A stretch of DNA of 32,056 nucleotides from an uncultured Mediterranea sp. (GTDB lineage: Bacteria > Bacteroidota > Bacteroidia > Bacteroidales > Bacteroidaceae): the NCBI GenBank assembly GCA_946056155.1, contig CAMGIP010000016.1, forward strand, positions 1-32,056. The letters run 5' to 3'. How positions within the stretch are numbered: the first letter of the stretch is position 1; every line of letters starts with the position of its first letter. Under the pieces are notes generated by a model. The model did no database searches. It was not told the origin of the DNA and saw only the letters and a program-made list of their open reading frames with translations. The translations under genes were made by a program, and so were the position numbers. Below, piece by piece: positions 9,215-18,709 of this stretch.

Positions 9215-9928
9215 ATGTGGCCATTTAGCAAATCTGTGCAATTGATAGAAAGTGGTATCTTCCAAGGTATGACCGACTGTCATAGCCACCTCTTGCCTGG
9301 TGTGGACGATGGCGTAGAGAAACTTGAAACTACGCTTGCCATCCTTCAGCTGATGGAGGAAGAGGGAGTGAAGAAAGTGTGGCTCACTCCACATATCATG
9401 GAGGATATAGCCAACCGCACAGAAGAGTTGCGTGCACGATTTGCCGAGCTTAAACAGAAGTATCGTGGTAAAGTGGAGCTTTCGCTCGCTGCTGAGTATA
9501 TGCTGGATAACCTGTTTGATGAGCGGTTAGCCAACGATGATATCCTTCCTCTACGTGAAGGAAAGAATTACCTGCTGGTAGAGACCTCTTATTTCAATCC
9601 GCCTATAGAGTTATTGGCTACATTAAAACGGGTGCAGGCTAAAGGTTTCTATCCGTTGTTGGCACATCCTGAGCGTTACATGTATATGAGACTTTCAGAC
9701 TATACGCAACTACGCAATGAGGGGATAGAGTTCCAACTCAATCTCTTTTCGTTGGTTGATGCCTATGGTAAGGAGGTGAGGAAGCGTGCTGAGTGGCTCT
9801 TGAAGAACGGTCATTATTCGCTTTGCGGAGGAGATACTCACCGTAAGATAGTATGGCAGAACTGCTCTGTTAGAACCCTTTCAGCGTCTGTGGTTCGACA
9901 ACTAAGTGAGTTGATACACTCTTATTGA
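9215..9928 (+). CDS. PHP-domain tyrosine-protein phosphatase (CpsB/CapC/YwqE family)
   Basis: 237 aa; DCHSHLLPGVDDG metal-binding motif, LTPH, LAHPERY, GGDTHR; directly downstream of the BY-kinase. Confidence 0.92.
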   Translation: MWPFSKSVQLIESGIFQGMTDCHSHLLPGVDDGVEKLETTLAILQLMEEEGVKKVWLTPHIMEDIANRTEELRARFAELKQKYRGKVELSLAAEYMLDNLFDERLANDDILPLREGKNYLLVETSYFNPPIELLATLKRVQAKGFYPLLAHPERYMYMRLSDYTQLRNEGIEFQLNLFSLVDAYGKEVRKRAEWLLKNGHYSLCGGDTHRKIVWQNCSVRTLSASVVRQLSELIHSY

Positions 9929-9975
9929 GCTATTATCTCCTAGTAGTCATATAGTTTCCGGCAGAGGAAATGAGT

Positions 9976-10021
9976 AGCGCCCCGCTGAGGTGACAGTTTA
10001 CTGTTGCCTCAGTGGGGCGCT
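9976..10021. terminator. Long hairpin between convergent genes (bidirectional terminator candidate)
   Basis: AGCGCCCCGCTGAGG... pairs with ...CCTCAGTGGGGCGCT, between the phosphatase (ends 9928) and trpB (minus, ends 10042); no strong T tract. Confidence 0.6.
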
Positions 10022-10041
10022 CCGCATATAGGGGTGATTCG

Positions 10042-11406
10042 TCAGAGTTTGTTGATTTCATCCAGATTCTTTTGGATATCTTCATCAGAGAGCGCGTAGT
10101 TCTGAAGATCTCCCGCCAGATATTTGTCGTAAGAAGCCATATCAATCAATCCATGTCCCGAGAGGTTGAAGAGAATCACCTTCTCTTCGCCCGTCTCCTT
10201 GCAACGGTTGGCCTCGCGGATGGTAGCTGCAATGGCATGGCAGGACTCCGGTGCTGGGATGATGCCTTCAGCGCGTGCGAAGAGTACGCCGGCATCGAAG
10301 GTCTCCAGTTGGGGAATATCCACTGCTTCCATCATCTTGTCTTTCAGCAGTTGGGAAACAATCACTCCGGCACCGTGATAACGCAGGCCACCAGCATGTA
10401 TATTAGCTGGAGCAAAGTTGTGTCCCAGGGTGTACATCGGAAGTAGCGGGGTATAGCCTGCTTCGTCTCCAAAGTCATATTGGAACTTTCCTCGGGTCAG
10501 CTTCGGGCATGAAGCAGGTTCTGCAGCGATGAATCGGGTCGTGCGTCCTTCCAAGATGTTGTGTCTCATGAAGGGGAAGGCCAGACCACCGAAGTTGGAA
10601 CCACCACCAAAGCAGGCAATGACGATGTCAGGGTATTCACCTGCCATGGCCATCTGTTTTTCAGCCTCCTGCCCAATGACTGTCTGGTGCAGTGTTACGT
10701 GGCTCAGTACAGACCCCAGCGTATATTTGCAGTTGGGCGTAGTTGTAGCCAATTCTATTGCTTCAGAGATAGCTGTACCTAATGAACCCTGATGGTTGGG
10801 ATGAGCGGTCAGGATATCTTTTCCGGCACGGGTGGACATGGAGGGTGAGGGAGTGACCTGTGCGCCAAAGGTCTGCATGATACCGCGGCGGTAAGGTTTC
10901 TGTTCATAACTGATTTTCACTTGATACACAGCAGCTTCCAATCCGAACAGTCGTGCTGCATAGGCCAGTGAAGCACCCCACTGTCCGGCACCTGTTTCGG
11001 TAGTGACATTGGTTACCCCTTCCTGTTTGCAGTAGTACGCCTGTGGTATAGCCGAGTTCAGCTTGTGCGATCCCATCGGGCTCACGCTCTCGTTCTTGAA
11101 ATAGATATGCGCCGGTGTGCCGAGCGCCTTTTCCAGTCCGTAAGCCCGTACCAGTGGGGTAGATCGGTAATACTTATACATTTCACGTACCTCGTCCGGA
11201 ATTTCAATCCAGGCATCCGTCTGGTTCATTTCCTGTCGGCACAGCTCTTGAGCAAAGATCGGATATAAATCTTCTGCTTTCAGCGGTTCCTTGGTTGCAG
11301 GGTTCAGTGGCGGCATGGGCTTGTTGACCATGTCAGCCTGGATGTTGTACCAATAGTGCGGTATCTCCTCCTCGGGAAGGATGAATCTTTTCTGCTTATT
11401 ACTCAT
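10042..11406 (-). CDS. trpB: Tryptophan synthase beta chain, TrpB2-type
   Basis: 454 aa PLP enzyme; FKNESVSPMGSHKLNSA lysine region, ETGAGQWG, CFGGGSNFGG; long N-terminus typical of TrpB2. Confidence 0.93.
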   Translation of the reverse strand: MSNKQKRFILPEEEIPHYWYNIQADMVNKPMPPLNPATKEPLKAEDLYPIFAQELCRQEMNQTDAWIEIPDEVREMYKYYRSTPLVRAYGLEKALGTPAHIYFKNESVSPMGSHKLNSAIPQAYYCKQEGVTNVTTETGAGQWGASLAYAARLFGLEAAVYQVKISYEQKPYRRGIMQTFGAQVTPSPSMSTRAGKDILTAHPNHQGSLGTAISEAIELATTTPNCKYTLGSVLSHVTLHQTVIGQEAEKQMAMAGEYPDIVIACFGGGSNFGGLAFPFMRHNILEGRTTRFIAAEPASCPKLTRGKFQYDFGDEAGYTPLLPMYTLGHNFAPANIHAGGLRYHGAGVIVSQLLKDKMMEAVDIPQLETFDAGVLFARAEGIIPAPESCHAIAATIREANRCKETGEEKVILFNLSGHGLIDMASYDKYLAGDLQNYALSDEDIQKNLDEINKL

Positions 11407-11505
11407 GGCTTTGATATGTTGGTTTTTTATTTTGTTTTAAATCCTGGCCAAAAGTAAGCAAATATTTTATATTAATGAAAAATAGTCAGTGATTTTTTCT
11501 ATTTC

Positions 11506-11985
11506 TTAGAGAAATGATTCATCGAAAGAGAGAGGGAGCAGGCTATTGACATTCGCGAGTTCATAAACTCCCTCAGTACCGTAGAGCAGGATGCGCATCG
11601 GAAGGTGGTGTCGTTGTTGTACCTCCATCATCACCTGACGGCAGGATCCGCAGGGTGGGATAGGGGCTTGAAGAAATTTGCCCTCTGTGTTTCGTGCGGC
11701 TATAGCCAGCGTCCGTACAGCCTGGTCGGGATACTGTGAGTTAGCATAAAAGAGTGTGGTGCGTTCGGCGCATAGCCCCGACGGATAGGCTGCATTCTCC
11801 TGATTGCTTCCGGATACGATGATTCCATTTTCCAGTCGGGCAGCTGCACCCACGGAGAAGTGGGAGTAGGGGGAATAACTGCGGAAGGTGGCCTCTTTGG
11901 CCGCCTCTATCAGTTCAATGTCCTCAGCAGGCAGTTCCTGAATGAGGTAAATCTTGAGCGGAATGGAAAGTGTCTGTTCTATCAT
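11506..11985 (-). CDS. cdd: Cytidine deaminase
   Basis: YSHFSVGAAARLENG, NAAYPSGLCAERTTLF, PIPPCGSCRQVMME zinc motifs. ORF track starts at 12009, but a promoter-like element overlaps that region, so MIEQ at 11985 is preferred. Confidence 0.9.
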   Translation of the reverse strand: MIEQTLSIPLKIYLIQELPAEDIELIEAAKEATFRSYSPYSHFSVGAAARLENGIIVSGSNQENAAYPSGLCAERTTLFYANSQYPDQAVRTLAIAARNTEGKFLQAPIPPCGSCRQVMMEVQQRHHLPMRILLYGTEGVYELANVNSLLPLSFDESFL

Positions 11986-12006
11986 AGCAATGTGTATTGA
12001 TTTAGG

Positions 12007-12014
12007 CAAAGATA
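12007..12014 (-). promoter_or_regulatory. Bacteroides-type -7 element for cdd
   Basis: CAAAGATA on + strand = TATCTTTG on - strand. Confidence 0.55.
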
Positions 12015-12091
12015 CATCTTTATCCCTATTTACGGATGATTTTCACCTATTTTTCTTCTCTAAGTGGTTAAATAGTTTTAATTAATAGTAC

Positions 12092-12111
12092 TATGTAATA
12101 CAAGGTACATA
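12092..12111. promoter_or_regulatory. Candidate PadR operator
   Basis: TATGTA-N8-TACATA dyad, 9 nt upstream of the -7 element of padR. Confidence 0.55.
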
Positions 12112-12120
12112 AGTAATGCC

Positions 12121-12128
12121 TATATTTG
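12121..12128 (+). promoter_or_regulatory. Bacteroides-type -7 element for padR-pspC
   Basis: TATATTTG, 34 nt upstream of the padR ATG. Confidence 0.6.
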
Positions 12129-12162
12129 TGCCATACAAAATACCAATGAATTAGAAAGAGAT

Positions 12163-12501
12163 ATGGATGTAAACAATGTAAAGTCACAGATGCGCAAGGG
12201 GATGCTGGAATATTGCATCGCCCTGTTGCTTCACCAAGAGCCGGCGTACGCCTCCGACATCATCCAGAAGCTGAAGGAGGCTCGGCTGATTATCGTGGAG
12301 GGTACGCTCTATCCGCTATTGACCCGGCTGAAGAATGATGATCTCCTCCAGTATGAATGGGTGGAATCTACACAAGGTCCACCACGTAAGTACTACCGGC
12401 TGACGGAAAAAGGGGAGCAGTTTCTGGCTGAGTTGGATAATTCGTGGAACGAATTGAGCGCTACGGTGAATCACCTCAAGCGTGGACTGCAACAGCTGTG
12501 A
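12163..12501 (+). CDS. PadR family transcriptional regulator
   Basis: 112 aa; LLLHQEPAYASDIIQKLKEARLIIVEGTLYPLLTRLKNDDLLQYEWVESTQGPPRKYYRLTEKG is a classic PadR winged helix. Confidence 0.95.
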   Translation: MDVNNVKSQMRKGMLEYCIALLLHQEPAYASDIIQKLKEARLIIVEGTLYPLLTRLKNDDLLQYEWVESTQGPPRKYYRLTEKGEQFLAELDNSWNELSATVNHLKRGLQQL

Positions 12502-12623
12502 GTCACCTCAATCAGGAATCAGTTCCCTGGCCAATCTTTTCGAGTTGCCTATGAAAACGTGCTGATGCGGGGCAGGATTCCTATTACATTAACTGAATAT
12601 GAACTATATAATACAGAGATACG

Positions 12624-14039
12624 ATGAAAAAGACTTTGACTGTAAATTTGGGTGGAACGGTGTTCAATATCGATGATGATGCTTATCGTCTGTTGGACAA
12701 CTATCTGTGCAATCTCAAAGCACACTTCTCACAGGAAGAGGGTGCTGAGGAGATTGTGGACGACATTGAGCGTCGCATTTCCGAACTTTTGGCTGAGAAA
12801 CTGGCCAATGGTCAGCAGGTCATCTCCATAGCTGATGTGGAGGAAGTGATAGCCCGTGTGGGCAGGCCTGAGGAGATGGATGGCGAGTCCGGAAGTGCTC
12901 ACAGCGGTGCTGAAGGAACAGAAGAAACGGGTACAGGGAATAACGGTACACAAGGTACCGGCGCCAACCGTAGTACAACTGGTGGTGCTGAGGAGTCAGG
13001 TACCATCCGCAAGCGTCTCTACCGTAATCCGGATGACAAGATGTTGGGCGGTGTCATCAGCGGTATGTCAGCCTATTTGGGTTGGGACGTCACCTTGTTG
13101 CGTCTGCTTCTCTTAGTGATACTGATCTGTGGCTATGGCACGCTGATTCCCGTCTATATCGTCTGCTGGATTATCATTCCTGAAGCACATACCGCTGCGC
13201 AGAAGTTGAGTATGCGCGGTGAGCCGGTGACGGTGGAGAACATCGGTAAGACGGTGACCGACAGTTTTGAAAAGGTGACCAATGGGGTCAGTGACTATGT
13301 GAATTCTGAGAAGTCACGTAACTTTTTACAGCGGTTGGGCGACTCTTTAGTCCGGATAGCCGGTTGGATTATGAAGGCATTGTTGGTGGTTTTTGTGGTT
13401 CTGTCTGCTCCGTTCCTTCTGCTGTTGGCCATTATCCTGGTCATCCTGATTATTGCAACGGTAGCTGCAGCCATCGGGGGAGGAGCTGCGCTGCTATCCA
13501 TCTTCCCTGACGCTTGCCATTGGGCCGTTATTTCTTCGCCCTTTCCTACCTTAGTGATGTATATTGCTGCGGCATTGATTGTGATGATTCCTCTCTTCTC
13601 CTTGGTTTGGATTTTGTGGAGCCAGCTTTCTCACTGCAAGCCGATGAACAACGGTTTGAAGTGGACATTGCTCATTCTCTGGTTTGTCAGCCTGGTATGC
13701 TTCAGCATTGGTTTCATCAATACGGGTGGAAAGCAGCCCCATTTGTTTGGCTCGGAATGGGTGAGCGAAGAGGGTGCCCCATCCTTCTCCTTGCGTAGTT
13801 TGTTGAAAGGTGATGAGGAGTTTGAGAACGATGTCCGAGAGGTAAAGAACCGGGTGAAGTATGTGGTTCGCGAGGGTTTGCAAGAGTCCCTTCATGAGGT
13901 GGATGAAGAGTTGAGGAAGGCCATCAGGGACGGCGATGAAGAGGCTATTGAAGCCCTTAGAAAAGTGGATGCCCGATTGCGTAGGGCGTTGAATGATACC
14001 ACTGTCTTTGTTGCAGATACCCTTGTGAAGCATAAATAA
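12624..14039 (+). CDS. PspC domain-containing membrane protein
   Basis: 471 aa; KRLYRNPDDKMLGGVISGMSAYLGWDVTLLRLLLL PspC domain, several TM segments, Gly/Thr-rich linker. Confidence 0.9.
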   Translation: MKKTLTVNLGGTVFNIDDDAYRLLDNYLCNLKAHFSQEEGAEEIVDDIERRISELLAEKLANGQQVISIADVEEVIARVGRPEEMDGESGSAHSGAEGTEETGTGNNGTQGTGANRSTTGGAEESGTIRKRLYRNPDDKMLGGVISGMSAYLGWDVTLLRLLLLVILICGYGTLIPVYIVCWIIIPEAHTAAQKLSMRGEPVTVENIGKTVTDSFEKVTNGVSDYVNSEKSRNFLQRLGDSLVRIAGWIMKALLVVFVVLSAPFLLLLAIILVILIIATVAAAIGGGAALLSIFPDACHWAVISSPFPTLVMYIAAALIVMIPLFSLVWILWSQLSHCKPMNNGLKWTLLILWFVSLVCFSIGFINTGGKQPHLFGSEWVSEEGAPSFSLRSLLKGDEEFENDVREVKNRVKYVVREGLQESLHEVDEELRKAIRDGDEEAIEALRKVDARLRRALNDTTVFVADTLVKHK

Positions 14040-14197
14040 CTCCTAACCCCTTCCTTAGCTACTCCTTTGTGCTATCCAGGTCCATCTCTCGCGCGAGCTG
14101 GGTATTCAAAGAATAATCGAACTTTAATCGAAGTTGCTAGCACCTGTATAGGAGTAGCCAGAAATCAGCAACGTTGCAGCACGGGGGCTAAATATAA

Positions 14198-14250
14198 AAT
14201 AATCCTTCTACTCCTTGAAAAAGGGGTGGTAGAAGGATTATTTATTTATT
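14198..14250. terminator. Hairpin terminator between convergent pspC and glgB
   Basis: AATAATCCTTCTA...TAGAAGGATTATT stem, followed by T-rich TTATTTATTTTT. Confidence 0.8.
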
Positions 14251-14357
14251 TTTGGCAGCATGGAGTATGTTGATTCTGAGTATTTCCTTTGCTTCGTCAT
14301 CAGCACAGGAATTCTTTGAATCCCAGTGACTCCTTAGCCTATTTCGGCCGTAATAGC

Positions 14358-16403
14358 TTATCCTTTACGTTTGCGCAGAACCATAGCCGTACGTGCGGGG
14401 ATGTAGAGCTTCAGCCACTCCTTCTTGTCCTTCTTGTAAAGAGCATCATAGTTGGTGAAGTGTTCTACGGTATCATCCGTCAGTCCGTTACCGCCAAAGG
14501 CGGGATTATCAGTATTGAGAATCACCTCGTAGCTACCTGCGGGCACCAGGAATCCGTAGTCGGTAAACGAGCGGTTGGGGCTGAAGTTGAATACAAAGAT
14601 AAGGTCCTTGCGGCGGTAAGCCAGTACCTGGTCGCCGTCGTTGTGCCAGATTTCCACCACGTCACTCTTCACCAGATTCTTTTCGCTCTTGATTACTTTC
14701 AACATGGCCTCGTCAAAGTCGCCGAGGTAGTGGTAGCAGAGGTTCTTGTTGTCCACCAGGTTCCATTGGCGGCGGGCATACTTACAGCTCCATCCGTTGC
14801 CTTCGCGCGGGAAGTCAATCCATTCCGGATGTCCGAACTCATTACCCATGAAATTCAAGTAACCACCGTTGATGGTTGATGCGGTGAGCAGGCGTATCAT
14901 CTTGTGGAGTGCGATACCGCGGTGTACCATATAGTTCTCGTCTCCCTTCTGGAAGTGCCAGTACATATCGGCATCCACCAGTCTGAAGATGATAGTCTTG
15001 TCACCCACGAGTGCCTGGTCGTGGCTTTCGCAGTAGGAGATAGTTTTTTCATCCTTGCGTCGGTTGGTCACTTCCCAGAACATGCTTGAAGGTTTCCAAT
15101 CCTCGTCAATCTTCTCCTTGATGGTCTTGATCCAGTAGTCGGGCACGTTCATGGCCATACGGTAGTCGAAACCGTACCCGCCGTCTTCAAACTTCGCAGC
15201 CAATCCGGGCATACCAGACACCTCTTCAGCGATCGTGATGGCCTTGGGATTCACTTGATGGATGACACGGTTGGCCAGCGTCAGATAGCAGATGGCATTA
15301 TCGTCTTGGTGACCGTTGAAATAGTCACCATAGCCACAGAAAGCTTCACCCAGACCATGGCTATAGTAGAGCATCGAAGTCACACCATCGAAGCGGAAGC
15401 CATCGAAGTGGAACTCCTCCATCCAATACTTGCAGTTGGAGAGCAGGAAGTGCATCACCTCATTCTTGCCGTAGTCGAAGCAGAGCGAGTCCCAAGCCGG
15501 ATGTTCACGACGGGCACCGCTATAGAAGTATTGTGACGGGTCACCGGCAAAGTTGCCCAATCCCTCCATCTCATTCTTCACCGCGTGAGAGTGGACGATA
15601 TCCATAATCACGGTGATACCCATCTGGTGAGCTGTATCAATCAGTTCCTTCAGCTCTTCGGGAGTGCCGAAGCGAGAAGAGGGGGCGAAGAAGCTCGAAA
15701 CATGGTAGCCGAAGCTACCGTAGTAGGGGTGTTCTTGGATGGCCATAATCTGGATGCAGTTATATCCATCCTTGGCGATGCGCGGCAATACATTCTCGCG
15801 GAATTCCCGATAGGTACCAACCTTCTCCTCGTTCTGTGCCATACCGATGTGGCACTCATAGATCAGCAACGGATCCGTGTTAGGCTTGAACGTACGCTTT
15901 TTCCACTTATATTCCTTCTCCGGAGCCCACACCTGAGCACTGAAGATTTTGGTCTGTTCATCCTGAACCACCCTTCTGGCCCAAGCCGGGATACGTTCGC
16001 CTTCGCCGCCATCCCAGTGAATTTTCAGTTTATAGAGGTCGCCATGTTTCAGCGTGTCGGCCGGCAGTTTGATTTCCCAGTTTCCACCTGCCTTCTTTTT
16101 CAAGCGGAATTTCTTCACCTCCTGCCAATTGTTGAAGTCACCGATGAGGTAGATGTCCGTCGCATTGGGAGCCCATTCGCGGAACACCCATCCGTCGGCG
16201 GTGCGGTGCAGTCCGTAGTGGAGGTGACCGGTAGCAAAGTCAGCCAATGTCTTCTTGCCATGTTGGGTCAATTCATCCTCCTTGTTGAGTGCATGTTGGT
16301 GGCGTCCGTTGATAGCCTCCTCAAAGGGTTCCAGCCACGGGTCGTTTTTTACCAGATTCAGTTTTGTTTTAGTTTCTTCCATACGATGTCTATTGTACTT
16401 CAT
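14358..16403 (-). CDS. glgB: 1,4-alpha-glucan branching enzyme (GH13, eukaryote-like type)
   Basis: 681 aa; YECHIGMAQNEEKVGTYREF, GYNCIQIMAIQEHPYYGSFGYHVSSFFAPSSRFGTPE, FRFDGVTSMLY. Start may be at 16382 (MEETKT). Confidence 0.93.
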   Translation of the reverse strand: MKYNRHRMEETKTKLNLVKNDPWLEPFEEAINGRHQHALNKEDELTQHGKKTLADFATGHLHYGLHRTADGWVFREWAPNATDIYLIGDFNNWQEVKKFRLKKKAGGNWEIKLPADTLKHGDLYKLKIHWDGGEGERIPAWARRVVQDEQTKIFSAQVWAPEKEYKWKKRTFKPNTDPLLIYECHIGMAQNEEKVGTYREFRENVLPRIAKDGYNCIQIMAIQEHPYYGSFGYHVSSFFAPSSRFGTPEELKELIDTAHQMGITVIMDIVHSHAVKNEMEGLGNFAGDPSQYFYSGARREHPAWDSLCFDYGKNEVMHFLLSNCKYWMEEFHFDGFRFDGVTSMLYYSHGLGEAFCGYGDYFNGHQDDNAICYLTLANRVIHQVNPKAITIAEEVSGMPGLAAKFEDGGYGFDYRMAMNVPDYWIKTIKEKIDEDWKPSSMFWEVTNRRKDEKTISYCESHDQALVGDKTIIFRLVDADMYWHFQKGDENYMVHRGIALHKMIRLLTASTINGGYLNFMGNEFGHPEWIDFPREGNGWSCKYARRQWNLVDNKNLCYHYLGDFDEAMLKVIKSEKNLVKSDVVEIWHNDGDQVLAYRRKDLIFVFNFSPNRSFTDYGFLVPAGSYEVILNTDNPAFGGNGLTDDTVEHFTNYDALYKKDKKEWLKLYIPARTAMVLRKRKG

Positions 16404-16461
16404 GCATGTCCCATTGAAACAGGGAGATAGGGTACATGCGGGTTATTTACTGTTGATTAGA

Positions 16462-16911
16462 TTATCCCACCTTCACTTTGAAGATAGCCTTTTTCACGCC
16501 GGTGGGAGTTACGCCCGGGGCATGACCGTCTTCAGGGAAGAAGATGGCAAACATACCCGGTTTTACGTCGATATAGCTTTCAGCCATCCCCTGATAGAAG
16601 AGAATATCCTTTTCGGCATTGTAGGCTGCATCTCTCGGCAGGCAGTCGCATGTAGGAGTATATCCCATACCCTCCACGTCTGAAAGAGGAATCTGGATAT
16701 CGATGTAGTCTCGGTGAGCCTCCAGTTTGGCTTCCTCCTTGCTTTTGGGTTTGGTCTGTGCGATATTGAGTCGCAATTCGTCACCCTGGATTGTGTATTT
16801 ACCTACCTCCAAAGCGTTGAGGTCATTTGTTTTCAGATAGTCAGCGACGATGCCGAACAGCGGGTTCAGGGCAACGTACTTACCGAAGTTTTCCATTTTA
16901 TCAATAACCAT
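16462..16911 (-). CDS. YhcH/YjgK/YiaL family protein (cupin-like beta-galactosidase subunit type)
   Basis: 149 aa; EAHRDYIDIQIPLSDVEGMGY and FFPEDGHAPG motifs. Confidence 0.9.
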   Translation of the reverse strand: MVIDKMENFGKYVALNPLFGIVADYLKTNDLNALEVGKYTIQGDELRLNIAQTKPKSKEEAKLEAHRDYIDIQIPLSDVEGMGYTPTCDCLPRDAAYNAEKDILFYQGMAESYIDVKPGMFAIFFPEDGHAPGVTPTGVKKAIFKVKVG

Positions 16912-16940
16912 ACTCTTACTATTTTAAAATGTTATTGTTA

Positions 16941-16995
16941 TAAAAAATCCACTTGCCAAAGTTATGAAAAATATTCCATAAACAAGGCAAGTGGA
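16941..16995 (-). terminator. Terminator of the GH13 amylase gene
   Basis: On the - strand TCCACTTGCC ... GGCAAGTGGA stem (arms 16986-16995 / 16948-16957) followed by TTTTTTA. Confidence 0.75.
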
Positions 16996-17005
16996 AGAAA
17001 AAATA

Positions 17006-18709
17006 TTAGAGTACTACCTTGAAGACCTTTGCACCCCAGGCGGGAAGCTTCACTTCGGTAGCCTTGTAGGGGAGTAGGGATAGGGTTTCTTCCGTTCCGC
17101 TGATGAGCTCCAATGCCTTGCAGCTATCCATCTGGGGCAGTTGCAGACACTCGAAGGCATGGGCAGGGAGATTGATAGCCAGGTCCACGCTGATATGGTC
17201 GAAGTTAACTACAATCAGCAGTAACTCATTCTCTTGCTTGCGCAGGAAGGTATATTGGCGATGCTCATTGAATCTCCAGCCGTTGATATTGGCATAGGTG
17301 AGATCAAAGAAGCTACCTTCCGCAATAGCCTTCTCTTCGTTGCAGAGGTTGAGGATGCGGGTATAGATTGCTTGCAGATGCTTCTGCTCGTCGTTCAGCA
17401 TCTTGCCGTCGAACTTGCCTCCGTTTCTCCAGCGGCGTATGGTGTCCACACTCCAGTAGTCGAAGATGGTGGTCCGACCGTCACGGCCGCTGAATCCTTC
17501 ACTGTCCATACCCAGTTCGCCCAGTTCCTGGCCGAAGTAGATCATCATCGGGTTGGTGTTCATGCAAGCCGATACGACCAAGGCCGGGATGGCCTTGAAG
17601 GGGTTGGAGGCGAAATAGTCGGAAGCGATACGCTGTTCGTCATGATTTTCCAGGAAGTTGAGCATCTGGCGTTCGATGCCGCCCAGACTTTGCCAGCTCT
17701 GGCTGATGCGTGTAGCCGACTCACCGCAGGTGGTTACCTCCTTGAGGGTGTCATACAGTCCCACCTTGTCGTAGAGGTAGTCAAACTTGCCACGTTTGAG
17801 GTAGTTGTGATACTCGTTGGGGTTATAGACTTCCGCGATGAAGAGCAGGTCAGGATGTCTCTGCTTCACCTGTGGGATGGCCCATTCCCAGAACTCTACC
17901 GGCACCATTTCTGCCATGTCGCAACGCAATCCGTCGATCCCTTTTCCCGCCCAGAAGAGCATGATGTCCAGCATCTTGCCCCAGGTGTCAGGCACCGGGT
18001 CGAAGTGGCATGTACCACCGTTGGCATAATCCACGCCATAGTTCAGCTTGATGGTTTCATACCAATCGTTGATATTGGGGTAGGCGTCGAAGCGGTTGTT
18101 GCCTGTAGCCTTGGCCGGATATTCGTGGTAAGCCTCAGGCGCATCACCCCGCATATCGAACTGTCCGTGCAGTTCGGTCTGAGGAATATAATAGAAGTTG
18201 TTGTAGGGGCTGAAGGGCAGGTTGCAGTCATCGGTGGCACCCAATTGGGCCGTTCCGTCAGGCTGTGCATCAGAATGGTACTGACGAGCCACATGGTTGG
18301 GGATGAAGTCGATAATCACCTTCAGTCCCTGCCGGTGAGTACGCTGCACCAGGTTTTCAAACTCCTTCATGCGTCCTGGAACATCCTTGGCCAGATCGGG
18401 ATCTACATCGTAGTAGTCTTTGATGGCATAGGGCGATCCAGCCTTCCCCTTCACGATAGCCGGATGATCCGGCTGGATGTTGTACCGGCGGTAGTCGGTC
18501 TGTGTGGCATGCTCGATGATGCCCGTGTACCAGATGTGCGTAGCACCCAACTTCTTGATTTCGCCCAGCGCCTTGGCTGTGAAGTCAGCCATTTTGCCGC
18601 ATCCGTTCTGACGGATATCCCCGTCGGGAGTGCAGTGGTTGTTGTCGTTGCCAAAGAGCCGTGGCAGCACCTGGTAGATTATGATTTTTTTCTTCGATTC
18701 GTTGCTCAT
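17006..18709 (-). CDS. Alpha-amylase family glycoside hydrolase (GH13)
   Basis: 567 aa; VIIDFIPNHV, GLRCDMAEMVP, FIAEVY, NFLENHDEQR conserved GH13 regions. Confidence 0.93.
   Translation of the reverse strand: MSNESKKKIIIYQVLPRLFGNDNNHCTPDGDIRQNGCGKMADFTAKALGEIKKLGATHIWYTGIIEHATQTDYRRYNIQPDHPAIVKGKAGSPYAIKDYYDVDPDLAKDVPGRMKEFENLVQRTHRQGLKVIIDFIPNHVARQYHSDAQPDGTAQLGATDDCNLPFSPYNNFYYIPQTELHGQFDMRGDAPEAYHEYPAKATGNNRFDAYPNINDWYETIKLNYGVDYANGGTCHFDPVPDTWGKMLDIMLFWAGKGIDGLRCDMAEMVPVEFWEWAIPQVKQRHPDLLFIAEVYNPNEYHNYLKRGKFDYLYDKVGLYDTLKEVTTCGESATRISQSWQSLGGIERQMLNFLENHDEQRIASDYFASNPFKAIPALVVSACMNTNPMMIYFGQELGELGMDSEGFSGRDGRTTIFDYWSVDTIRRWRNGGKFDGKMLNDEQKHLQAIYTRILNLCNEEKAIAEGSFFDLTYANINGWRFNEHRQYTFLRKQENELLLIVVNFDHISVDLAINLPAHAFECLQLPQMDSCKALELISGTEETLSLLPYKATEVKLPAWGAKVFKVVL

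Noticed and set aside
14067-14273. 68-aa ORF between pspC and glgB
   Set aside because: Spans the terminator hairpin; no RBS or recognised motif.
15585-16430. 281-aa plus-strand ORF
   Set aside because: Antisense to glgB; artefact of codon composition.
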